A stretch of DNA of 21,233 bases from Deltaproteobacteria bacterium (GCA_019307545.1 JAFDJI010000008.1:1-21233), one strand, 5' to 3'. Counted from the stretch's first letter, positions 9,101 to 15,187 are shown. The notes: generated from the letters alone by a model not told the origin. Made by a program: numbers and translations.

Positions 9101-9875
9101 CGCCGGCGCATACCAGCCAGGTGTCGCCGTCGAGGTCCACCTCGTCGCCGGGGATTTCTCCGTCGCAGTCGGTGTCCTTCCCGTCGCAGACCTCTTCCGC
9201 TTCTGGATGCACCGTCGCATCGGCGTCGTCACAGTCCCCGTCGCAGATCGTCCAGCCATCGCCGTCTTCGTCGGGGACGTCGTCCACCAACCCGTTGCAG
9301 TCGTCGTCGACCTCGTTGCAGATCTCCTCTGCGCCGGGGTGCACGAGTGGATCGTCGTCTGCGCAGTCCATGCCCCCGCAGGCCACGGCGGCCACCCCAT
9401 CCAGGTCGAGGTCACAGGTGTTGACCAGGGTCAAGTAGACCGGGACGACCTCGAGATCATCCTGGCGCTCGGCAACCCCACAGCCGCGGCTGACCTCCGC
9501 CCAGCCGGAGCCCTCCACCTCCAGCGGCACCTCCCAGCTTCCGAAGACCTCTTCCGCCTGGAGCGGCACGCGATCGAGCACCAACTCCACCCGCAGCAAT
9601 TCTCCGGGACGCAGCACCGCTGGTAGGGCGAGGTCGGGGATGATGGTGATCCAGTCGGCTGCCTCCCCGGAGAGCGCGATGCGCTCCACCTGCGCCTCCA
9701 CCACCCCCACGTTGGCGATGGTCAACAGGGCGGCGGGGGGTGTTTGCACAGCGAGGATGGGGTCCACCACCCCAAGGTCGAGTCCATCCGGGTCGGCGAA
9801 CAGGTCGACCTGTGACGTGTAGAACCCACAAGCGGCCGTGCCGAGCCAAGCCAGCACGAGTCCCCTACCGAACAT
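6189..9875 (-). CDS. Large exported lipoprotein with eleven MopE-type DCDD repeats and a glycine-rich tail
   Basis: A 1,228-residue surface or periplasmic protein. The N-terminus MFGRGLVLAWLGTAAC is a lipoprotein signal (Cys16). Residues about 20-165 form a beta-rich domain (LTIANVGVVEAQVERIALSG, probably Ig-like). Residues about 170-650 are eleven tandem 44-46-residue repeats with core DCDDxxxxVYPGAPELCDG, xDNDCDG and DxDxDG. These match the putative metal-binding repeat of Myxococcota proteins related to methanotroph MopE. A Cys-rich link (HCGACGNDC, DGCECEY) follows at about 660-710. Next is a DUF1565-like, probably beta-helical part (PGGTGTINDPVDTVGAGVF, VSVYGGWDF). From about residue 890 the sequence is Gly/Asp-rich (GGDGGDGGDAGLGGRGGDGG). 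I chose the ATG at 9875 for the signal peptide and AGAGAGG 6 nt upstream; the frame stays open to 10,037 without a signal peptide. Calcium binding is likely from the aspartate loops but is inferred. No enzymatic role is visible. Confidence 0.88.
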   Translation of the reverse strand: MFGRGLVLAWLGTAACGFYTSQVDLFADPDGLDLGVVDPILAVQTPPAALLTIANVGVVEAQVERIALSGEAADWITIIPDLALPAVLRPGELLRVELVLDRVPLQAEEVFGSWEVPLEVEGSGWAEVSRGCGVAERQDDLEVVPVYLTLVNTCDLDLDGVAAVACGGMDCADDDPLVHPGAEEICNEVDDDCNGLVDDVPDEDGDGWTICDGDCDDADATVHPEAEEVCDGKDTDCDGEIPGDEVDLDGDTWLVCAGDCDDDRPEVYPGAPELCDDLDNDCNDVVDDGVYDDVDGDGWDVCEGDCDDTNAESWPGAPEVCDGLDNDCDGALPLDEQDEDSDGVAACDGDCDDQDETVYPGAPELCDGKDNDCNEIVDDVPDGDGDGVTVCEGDCDDTNADFYPGAPELCDGLDNDCDGVVPPDEVDDDSDGYLACADCNDGSADFHPGAPELCDGLDNDCDGVVPEDETGDGDGDGVVTCLDCDDTEETVYPGAPELCDGLDNDCDGVIPADETTDADSDGFAQCADCDDRNPFVNPDAEELCNGIDDDCDGVYLDGELVDDDGDTWLACIDCVDDDPSVYPGAPERCNGEDDDCDGEIDEGTDDDNDGDGFSACDGDCNDANDTIYPGAPEECDYQDQDCDGLVDEGFRVNGKYVTEAHCGACGNDCGAEIFPNASGFCNTLPNLPFCDYVCLNGFFDVNGQVVDGCECEYLGAIDEPFDGIDANCDGRDGDPEDAIYVSEVFGRPGGTGTINDPVDTVGAGVFLADQLAIEFVVVAAGTYAEDVILADGVSVYGGWDFAFVERDPVLLQTTLVGTGNGPAVTAMGIQTPTVFDGFTVLGNNDRRAGSEAIAMWIEDATSALTVSHNRLHADPGRDGADGNALHDVQDGTAGPHGQDGITGGWANCFALPSGGSGGSNHCPTADGAIMTVSGGDGGDVRCPVAYSYQGDGTSGFPSIGAGFGGAGACDAYIGSDTECDECYIDVCWDDGGNGGRGDDGPEGSGGDGAASEVGALRPLASGGWRPSNGRVGTFGGHGAGGGGGGAGSGAEVYDCGTSDHLGGTGAGGGAGGCGGGGGFGGQGGGASIGLVLLYDATTPNTLPVLENNDIRADDGGDGGDGGDAGLGGRGGDGGVGGDNDRSTGWCAESGGDGGDGGDGGNGGGAGGGAGGPSMAAFARGVTPPADYLSGNTLAFGDPGAGGAGGSGGASTTSDGRPGVQGRAGLQNW
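6340..7130 (-). repeat. Low-complexity glycine/aspartate-rich coding region
   Basis: The C-terminal third of the large lipoprotein is encoded by blocks of GGC/GGG/GAC-type codons, seen on the plus strand as ccgccg, cccccgtcg and ccatcgccc runs. They encode GG(D/A/N/G) triplets such as GGDGGDGGDAGLGGRGGDGG and GAGGGGGGAGSG, resembling mycobacterial PE_PGRS tails or polyglycine-II-type segments. Short non-glycine segments interrupt the region, for example SIGLVLLYDATTPNTLPVLE and a Cys-containing CDECYIDVCWDDG. The codon repetition makes it prone to slippage and assembly error. Confidence 0.75.
7925..9371 (-). repeat. Eleven tandem coding repeats of about 135 bp (MopE-type metal-binding units)
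   Basis: Inside the large lipoprotein gene the same roughly 132-138-bp unit recurs eleven times. On the plus strand it appears as recurring gtcgtcgcagtc, cagtcgttgtccagcccgtc and cacagctccggggc blocks. Each unit encodes DC(D/N)D, PGAPELCDG and DNDCDG, each carrying several Asp residues and three or four Cys. The central units (ending near 8,340, 8,480, 8,620 and 8,730) are nearly identical to each other, while the first (near 9,371) and last (near 7,930) are more diverged. This pattern suggests recent duplication in the middle of the array. Confidence 0.9.
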
Positions 9876-9881
9876 GACCTG

Positions 9882-9888
9882 CCTCTCT
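9882..9888 (-). promoter_or_regulatory. Ribosome binding site deciding the MopE-type lipoprotein start
   Basis: AGAGAGG on the minus strand, 6 nt before the ATG at 9875. The protein read from that ATG opens directly with a lipoprotein signal, whereas the longer frame to 10,037 has an arginine-rich, non-exported N-terminus. Confidence 0.6.
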
Positions 9889-9943
9889 TCCGGCCCCGAC
9901 AGGGTTGCTACCGTAGCCGTCAGGGACGTCCGGCAGCAATGGT

Positions 9944-10891
9944 TTATTCGGTGCCTTTCACCGGGACCCAGAACGCGCCGCCTGCGACGGAAATCGGGTC
10001 GCCCGCGAGGACCGTGCTTCCGGACGTGAGCACACACACCACCGGGCCGGTGGTGTCATAGCTGTTTTCTGCGGTGGGGTACCAGGCACGCACGTTCACG
10101 TCCTGCGGCACACTCCACCGCCCCCCCGCGACGCTTGGGGTGGCAGAACCCGCGTAGGCATACCCCACGACCTGCCCGGCCGGGCCCTTGCAGCCACCCG
10201 TAAGCGACGGCGCCGTGGGCGCGGGTTCGGTGCTCCCTTCGTCTTCCGGTGCTTCCTCCGGCGGCGGTGGCTCCGGCTCCGGGATCTTGATGTACTTCCT
10301 GCCGAGCACCTGAGGCTCGGTGTCGGGTTCCGTCCCCTCGGCCTCTCCTTCGGTGTCCTCCTCTCCCTCGACAGGTGCCACCACAGTCGGCTCTGGCTGC
10401 GGCGGGTCCTCTACCGGGGTGATCAGTCCGTCGCGCAGAGGCACCTGGGGAGGCTCGCCCTCTACAGTGACTGGCTCCTGGTCCACGTCATCCTCGTCGC
10501 TCGACAGCCATCCGATGACCCGTACGCCGAGGAGGATCACCACCACGATGATGATCGCACCCACGACCCCCACCCCGAGGGTCCGCCACGGGAAGATCCA
10601 CACCTCTATCTCCTCCGGGATCTCGAGCACGCCTTGCTCGGCGCTCTCCGTGATCGCCGCGAGGACGGTGTTTCCCGGTGCCTGGAGCGCGGCGGCGGCG
10701 AGCAGGTGGCGCAGACGTCCCCGTTCCAGGGCCTCGTCGATGAGCAGTCTCCAACTCTGTTCGGGGTCGCCCGCGACCTGGGCATCGGCCATGCCCGCCT
10801 CTTCTGCGGTCGCGCGCCGCATGGCGAAGCCCACGAGATGGGTAGCGAGGACGTGCGCGAGTTCCTCTTTCTGTTCTTCTGTCAATTCCAT
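9944..10891 (-). CDS. Single-pass membrane protein with an EAD/death-like N-terminal domain
   Basis: A 315-residue protein with three visible parts. Residues 1-85 are helical. The segment WRLLIDEALERGRLRHLLAA followed by AALQAPGNTVL resembles the effector-associated domain 1 (EAD1) signature (LIxWAxxxGRxxxLlxAAxxxxPgN). EADs act as death-fold-like adaptors in bacterial conflict and signalling proteins; the match here is by eye only. Residues about 104-129 (LGVGVVGAIIIVVVILLGVR) are one transmembrane helix with no signal peptide, suggesting N-in topology. Residues about 131-220 are an acidic, proline-rich linker. Residues about 230-315 form a small outer domain with two Cys (GGCKGPAGQVVGYAYAG, VVCVLTSG, GGAFWVPVKGTE). 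The ATG at 10,891 has no clear ribosome site. It is divergent from the aspartyl protease gene and 68 nt upstream of the MopE-type lipoprotein on the same strand. Role unknown; a membrane-anchored adaptor is the best guess. Confidence 0.78.
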   Translation of the reverse strand: MELTEEQKEELAHVLATHLVGFAMRRATAEEAGMADAQVAGDPEQSWRLLIDEALERGRLRHLLAAAALQAPGNTVLAAITESAEQGVLEIPEEIEVWIFPWRTLGVGVVGAIIIVVVILLGVRVIGWLSSDEDDVDQEPVTVEGEPPQVPLRDGLITPVEDPPQPEPTVVAPVEGEEDTEGEAEGTEPDTEPQVLGRKYIKIPEPEPPPPEEAPEDEGSTEPAPTAPSLTGGCKGPAGQVVGYAYAGSATPSVAGGRWSVPQDVNVRAWYPTAENSYDTTGPVVCVLTSGSTVLAGDPISVAGGAFWVPVKGTE

Positions 10892-10992
10892 GAACGAAGC
10901 GTACCGAAGGAACGGCGAAGGGGACAGTCCCCGAGGGAAACGCTACGCTCATCATGTCCGTGTGAACTCGCCGCAGCAAGCCTGGGGGGTCA
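10892..10992. promoter_or_regulatory. Divergent intergenic region with candidate operator elements
   Basis: A 101-bp gap between the EAD-like membrane protein gene (minus) and the aspartyl protease gene (plus), so it must carry at least the protease promoter. It contains a perfect 13-bp inverted repeat, GGGGAC-A-GTCCCC, at 10,920-10,932. It also has three CGAAG direct repeats at 10,895, 10,905 and 10,916, spaced about one helical turn apart. No convincing -35/-10 pair is visible. A GGGGGG purine run at 10,984-10,989 probably serves as the protease ribosome site. Confidence 0.4.
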
Positions 10993-13065
10993 ATGGTCGG
11001 GAACGTTGCCATCGCCTTGCTCGCCACTCTCCTGTCGAGCGCGAACGCGCGGAGTCCGGCAGAGGTGCTTCCCGGATCGGAGGAACCGAGTTGGTCGGGG
11101 CCAGACGAGGTGGCCCTGGACCTGTTGCGCCCAGGCCCTGGAGGTTCTCGGATCTTCGTGCAGGCCACCCTCCCCGATGGCGAACCGGGCCTGTTCCTGG
11201 TCGACACCGGCGCGGCGATCTCCGCGCTTTCCACTGAGACGTCCGAACGTCTCGGCTTGGCGGTGGACGACGAGTGGGGCTTCGTGGAAGGGCTCGGCGG
11301 CAGGGCGCCGCTCAATCGCGCCGTGGTATCCAGCCTGGTCCTCGGGGAGGCGACGCTGCGCGACGTGGAGTTTGCCGTCGGGGTCCGTGGCATCCCAGTC
11401 TTCGTAGGCGGGATGCCCCTGGACGGGATTCTGGGGAACAACGTGTGGTCGCTCTTCGTGGTGGAAATCGACTACCCAGCCGACACCCTGGTCCTGCACC
11501 GTCCGGGCACGATGCGCATCCCGAAGCGAGCCGATCCGATGTTCTTCGACGGGTCGCACGTGTTCGCACCCATCAACATCACCACCGCGGCCGACCCGCC
11601 CCATACCGATCGGGTGGTGATCCAGGTCGACACCGGCGCCAGCGGGCTCATGCTGGCCGGGGCGGCTGGCCGCCGCTTCGAGGACGACTACACCGAGGGC
11701 GTCGAGCCCATCTTCGGGATCGGTGCCAACGAGTTGGTGCCCGCATCGCAGTTCCTCCAGATCACCCGCCATGTTCCCGTTGCGGAGGTAGAGCTGGGCG
11801 GACAGCAGGTTACCTCCATCGACGAGGCGCGCTGGGTGAACTTCGGGGGCCATTCGCCCATCGGACCCGAGGGATTGAAGGGTCTCGCTGGACACGAGTT
11901 GCTCCAGGGGCATGTCGTGATCCTCGACTATGCCGGCGGTCGCATCGTCTTGCGGCGCAGCCGCCGAAAACACCGCAGCATCGATGGTCACCAGGTGCTG
12001 TTCGACCAGGACGTCGCCCGCTACGGTGATGACCCATCGCGCTACCTGTACCGGGCCCGGATGCACATCTTCATGGGGACTCCCGATGAGAGTTCCGATC
12101 TCCTACAGGCCCTCATCGACGATCCACCCCCGTCCATGGAGTCCGACACGTTGGCAGAGGCGCGGGTGTTGCTCGCCGGGGTGCACCGCGTCAACGGCGA
12201 CCTGGAGGCTGCATGGGAGGCCCTCGCACCCCTGGGAGCCGGGGAACTGGTGGACCAGGGGGAAGTCGTCGCGGCCGTGAACGGGTTGCTCCTGGAGGAC
12301 AGGGGGGACGAGGCGCTCGCCCTCGCGGAGGCCGCGTGGGAGGAGCGTCCCGAAGAGGTGGTCGCGCTCGTGGCTCGCGCCGACGCGCTGTTCTCGGTGG
12401 GTCGCTTCCAAGAGGCGGATGCGGCCCTGATGGATGCCGCACGTCTGGTGGAGAACCCGGATGCGAACCTGCTCCGTCGCTCCCGCATCGCGCTCGCCCA
12501 GGGTGACCGCTATGGCGCCATGGCGAGCATCCGGAAGCTGCTCGCGCTGTACCCCTACGAGGGTTTGTTCCTGTGGTTCTACGCGGAGCTCATCGATCCG
12601 GAAACCGATGCCGATACCTTCCGGCACGACATGACGACGGCCATGGATCGACTGCACCCGGGGGATCGCCCCCTCGACTTCCTCGTGGCGGCCCATTCGA
12701 CCCTTGGTGAACAGGCCCGCGCCCTGGAGTTGATGGGTGAGGGCATCGAGCGGGACTGCACCCGCGCCCAGAGCACACCCTCGGAGAACAACTGCCTGGC
12801 GTGGTACTTCGCGCTGGCCGATACCGAGCACGCCGAGGCACTCCGCCGAATCGATGAGGCACTCGCCGAGACGGGCGACCGCAGCGACTTCCTCGACACC
12901 AAGGCAATGGTCCACCTCTCCCGCGAGGAGTACGAGGAGGCCCACCGCGCCGCCGTGGCCGCCGCGCGCCTGTCGCCGGACGACGTTTACATGCTGTGGC
13001 AGGCCGAGCGGCTCGGTCAGCTCGCGCGCCGCGAGGTGGCCGCCGAGGCGAGCGGCAGCCCCTAG
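10993..13065 (+). CDS. Exported two-lobed retropepsin-like aspartyl protease with a TPR-like C-terminal half
   Basis: A 690-residue predicted periplasmic or secreted protease. Residues 1-19 (MVGNVAIALLATLLSSANA) look like a Sec signal peptide with an A-N-A cleavage site. Two aspartyl-protease active-site motifs are present: VDTGAAIS with Asp71 and VDTGASGLM with Asp213. Each is followed by family-typical strands (LDGILGNNVW at 144-152; GLKGLAGHELL, then VVILDYAGGRIVL at 294-320). Two complete lobes in one chain could form an active site without dimerising. Residues about 350-690 are Ala/Leu-rich helical repeats of TPR type (GDEALALAEAAWEERPEEVV, RFQEADAALMDAARL), likely for protein binding. 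It is first in a plus-strand run with the nuclease, KptA-Nudix and an unknown gene. Substrate unknown. Confidence 0.85.
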   Translation: MVGNVAIALLATLLSSANARSPAEVLPGSEEPSWSGPDEVALDLLRPGPGGSRIFVQATLPDGEPGLFLVDTGAAISALSTETSERLGLAVDDEWGFVEGLGGRAPLNRAVVSSLVLGEATLRDVEFAVGVRGIPVFVGGMPLDGILGNNVWSLFVVEIDYPADTLVLHRPGTMRIPKRADPMFFDGSHVFAPINITTAADPPHTDRVVIQVDTGASGLMLAGAAGRRFEDDYTEGVEPIFGIGANELVPASQFLQITRHVPVAEVELGGQQVTSIDEARWVNFGGHSPIGPEGLKGLAGHELLQGHVVILDYAGGRIVLRRSRRKHRSIDGHQVLFDQDVARYGDDPSRYLYRARMHIFMGTPDESSDLLQALIDDPPPSMESDTLAEARVLLAGVHRVNGDLEAAWEALAPLGAGELVDQGEVVAAVNGLLLEDRGDEALALAEAAWEERPEEVVALVARADALFSVGRFQEADAALMDAARLVENPDANLLRRSRIALAQGDRYGAMASIRKLLALYPYEGLFLWFYAELIDPETDADTFRHDMTTAMDRLHPGDRPLDFLVAAHSTLGEQARALELMGEGIERDCTRAQSTPSENNCLAWYFALADTEHAEALRRIDEALAETGDRSDFLDTKAMVHLSREEYEEAHRAAVAAARLSPDDVYMLWQAERLGQLARREVAAEASGSP

Positions 13066-13242
13066 CCTCAATGGTGATCACCCAAGCCGAGCGGGCTGCT
13101 GATCGCTCGAATCGCCCCAAGTGAGGACGCTATTGAGGCGTTCGGTTGTTACCAGCCGGGGGACCGCCGCGCCGAACTTGGGGCTGCCGTCGGGTGGCCA
13201 CACGCGTCCGAGGCGGTATCCTCTTCTCCTACGGAGGTTCGT
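13066..13242 (+). other. 177-bp intergenic region with two interleaved inverted repeats
   Basis: It lies between the protease and thermonuclease genes. Repeat A is gcctcaat (13,065-13,072) with attgaggc (13,132-13,139). Repeat B is gccccaagt (13,114-13,122) with acttggggc (13,176-13,184). The left arm of B lies inside the loop of A and its right arm lies outside, which is a pseudoknot-type arrangement if both form in RNA. No T-tract follows, so this is not a standard terminator. The nuclease promoter probably lies here too. Confidence 0.35.
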
Positions 13243-14064
13243 ATGTCTTGGCTCTTTCTCCTGACCCCACTCGCCTTCGCCGCCGAGCCCCCACCCGGCG
13301 GATGGCCGGTCCCGCCTGCCCAGAGCGTCGTAGCCAGCGTGTACGACGGCGATACCGTCACCCTGGCGTCCGGGGACAAGGTGCGGCTGCGGTGGGTGAA
13401 TACCCCGGAGCTGCGGCCGGCCGAAGCGTACGGAGTGGAGGCGCGGGAGGCTGCCAAGGAGTTCGTCTCGGGGAAGGAGGTCCGACTGCTGTTGGGGTCG
13501 GAGAATCCCCGCGACGACTATGGGCGGGTGGTGTCCGGACTGGAGACCGACGAGGGGAACCTCTCGATTCATCTGCTCGAGCTTGGGCTCGGTCACCTCT
13601 TCGTGATTCCCCCAGACGACACCGATCTGGTCCCCTTCCTCGAGGCCCAGGGCCGGGCCCAGGCCGCCAACCGGGGCATCTGGTCCACGGAACGGTACCA
13701 GGGTGCCCTGCACATCACTTCCTTTCACGCGAACGCGCCCGGCGACGATCGGCAGAACGTCAACGGGGAGTACCTGCGCGTAACCAACGTGACCGCTGAG
13801 CCGGTGAACCTCGATGGGTTCACCATCGCTGACCGCACGGGGAGGTCATGGACGCTGCCCAGTCTCATCGTTCCGGCGGGGCACACCGTGAAGCTCCACT
13901 CGGGGGTGGGGGGGAACCAGGTCAGCCCCGACCAGCAACTCACCGTCCACCTCGGCTCCAACTCGCCCATCTGGAACAATAAGTACGACCGGGCGACCCT
14001 CTACGATCGTTTCGGGCGGGTGGTGGATGCGCGCGAGCACAGCGTGCAAAAAGAGACGCCCTGA
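13243..14064 (+). CDS. Exported thermonuclease (SNase-like) with a C-terminal lamin-tail domain
   Basis: A 273-residue secreted nuclease. The N-terminus MSWLFLLTPLAFA is a signal peptide (cleavage before AEP), and GGAGG lies 5 nt before the ATG. Residues about 28-152 are a staphylococcal-nuclease domain: VYDGDTVTL (Asp35, Asp37), VRLRWVNTPE (Arg48, Glu56) and DDYGRVV (Arg95). These match catalytic Arg35, Glu43 and Arg87 of S. aureus nuclease. The Ca2+ ligand Asp40 is replaced by Asn53 (NTPE for DTPE). Residues about 155-268 match a lamin-tail (LTD) beta-sandwich (NVNGEYLRVTNVT, VNLDGFTIADRTG, SPIWNNKYDRATLYD), which in bacteria is often attached to secreted nucleases and may bind substrate or surface. 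It probably degrades extracellular DNA or RNA. The KptA-Nudix gene follows 44 nt downstream. Confidence 0.92.
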   Translation: MSWLFLLTPLAFAAEPPPGGWPVPPAQSVVASVYDGDTVTLASGDKVRLRWVNTPELRPAEAYGVEAREAAKEFVSGKEVRLLLGSENPRDDYGRVVSGLETDEGNLSIHLLELGLGHLFVIPPDDTDLVPFLEAQGRAQAANRGIWSTERYQGALHITSFHANAPGDDRQNVNGEYLRVTNVTAEPVNLDGFTIADRTGRSWTLPSLIVPAGHTVKLHSGVGGNQVSPDQQLTVHLGSNSPIWNNKYDRATLYDRFGRVVDAREHSVQKETP

Positions 14065-14108
14065 CGACCCCTCCTGGCATCCGCCTCGCCCCCCGCGGAG
14101 ACGCACAG

Positions 14109-15113
14109 TTGCCGAACATCGATCCCGTACGGCTCTCCAAGACCATGGCATTCCTGCTGCGCCATCAGCCGGAACGCGGCGGACTGGAGCTGGACCGGGA
14201 CGGGTGGGTCGAGGTCGCGGAACTGGCCCGCGGCGCGTCCAAGCTGCTCAAGACCCGGATCGAGCCCGGTCAGGTGACCGACCTGGTCCAGCGCGCGGGG
14301 GTGCGACGCTTCGAGGTGCGTGAAGATCGAATCCGCGCGGTTTCCCGCCGCGCGGAGCGGCGCTCCCGTCCCCTGGTTCCGGACATTCTCTACCACGCCA
14401 CCACGTCCGATCGAGTGGAACGCTTGCGCAAGAAGGGTGTCCTCACCGTGGCGCGGAATCGCCCCGTCTACCTCTCCCCCGACGAACCAGGCGCGTGGCG
14501 TGCCGCCCACCGCCTGTCCGGCGGGCGCCCCATGGTGCTGTACGTGGATGCCAGCCGTGCTTGGCGTCGCGGGGTCCAGTTCCAGTGCAACCGCCGAAAC
14601 GGGTTGTTCGTCGCTCGCTCCATTCCGTTCCGGCACGTTCTGAACCTGCAACCCCGTTTCGCAGAGCAGATCTCCGCGGGGGGAATCCCGATCGTCCAAG
14701 GCCCGGACGGACCGCAACTCGCGCTGATTCAGGTCACCCGGAAGAGCGGCGTCACCTGGGAGGTGGCCAAGGGCAAGCTGGAGCCCGGCGAAGTCCCGGA
14801 GGAGACGGCGATCCGCGAGGTACGTGAGGAGATGGGGTTGACCTGCGATCTTCGGATCACCCGCCTTTTGGGCCACATCCGCTATGGGTTCGTCGCCCCG
14901 GGAGGCCTGCCACGCCTCAAGACGGTCTTCCTGTACCTGATGGAGCCGGAGGGGCCCATCGAGACGTTCGACCCAGCGCTGAACGAGGGCATCGGCGAGG
15001 TCCGGTGGTTCTCCGCAGACGAGGCGGCAGAGGCGGTGACCCACACCAGCCTGATCCCCCTCATGGCCCAGGCGCGCCGGTTCCTGCAACAGCACAGCGG
15101 TCGGGGTGAGTAG
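14109..15113 (+). CDS. RNA 2'-phosphotransferase (KptA/Tpt1) fused to a Nudix hydrolase
   Basis: A 334-residue cytoplasmic fusion protein. Residues 1-178 match KptA/Tpt1, which moves a 2'-phosphate from RNA to NAD+ and yields ADP-ribose 1",2"-cyclic phosphate. The motifs are RLSKTMAFLLRHQPE (Arg18-His19), LELDRDGWVEV, RIRA (Arg76), ILYHATTSDRVERLRKKGVL, VYLSPDE and MVLYVDA. Arg135 can be aligned with the fourth catalytic Arg if a two-residue insertion follows it. The GHS that normally follows IRAxQ is absent (RIRAVSRRAE). Residues about 190-330 are a Nudix domain with a complete box GX5EX7REVREEMGL (residues 222-244), followed by EVRWFSADEA. The TTG start at 14,109 has GGAG 9 nt upstream; the first ATG would delete part of the RLSK motif. 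The Nudix part may process ADP-ribose-derived products or RNA caps; this is inference. Confidence 0.93.
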   Translation: MPNIDPVRLSKTMAFLLRHQPERGGLELDRDGWVEVAELARGASKLLKTRIEPGQVTDLVQRAGVRRFEVREDRIRAVSRRAERRSRPLVPDILYHATTSDRVERLRKKGVLTVARNRPVYLSPDEPGAWRAAHRLSGGRPMVLYVDASRAWRRGVQFQCNRRNGLFVARSIPFRHVLNLQPRFAEQISAGGIPIVQGPDGPQLALIQVTRKSGVTWEVAKGKLEPGEVPEETAIREVREEMGLTCDLRITRLLGHIRYGFVAPGGLPRLKTVFLYLMEPEGPIETFDPALNEGIGEVRWFSADEAAEAVTHTSLIPLMAQARRFLQQHSGRGE

Positions 15114-15177
15114 GGGCGTCGAGCCCGGGCTTGCCCCCGGCACGGCGCTGTGTCAAGACACCAGATCGGTCCAACAC

Positions 15178-15182
15178 GAGGG
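15178..15182 (+). promoter_or_regulatory. Ribosome binding site deciding the start of the unknown 356-residue protein
   Basis: GAGGG, 5 nt before the ATG at 15,188. The same frame is open from 15,131, but that start has no purine-rich site and would add the basic stretch MPPARRCVKTPDRSNTRAP. Confidence 0.55.
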
Positions 15183-15187
15183 CACCA

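Noticed and set aside
7925..9371. Possible CRISPR or satellite array
   Set aside because: The repeats stay in frame, encode the DCDD unit and have no unique spacers; they are coding tandem repeats.
7113..9626. An 837-codon open frame on the plus strand
   Set aside because: It is the antisense shadow of the DCDD-repeat gene; its valine-rich, repetitive product follows from the repeat codons, and it has no ribosome site or domain.
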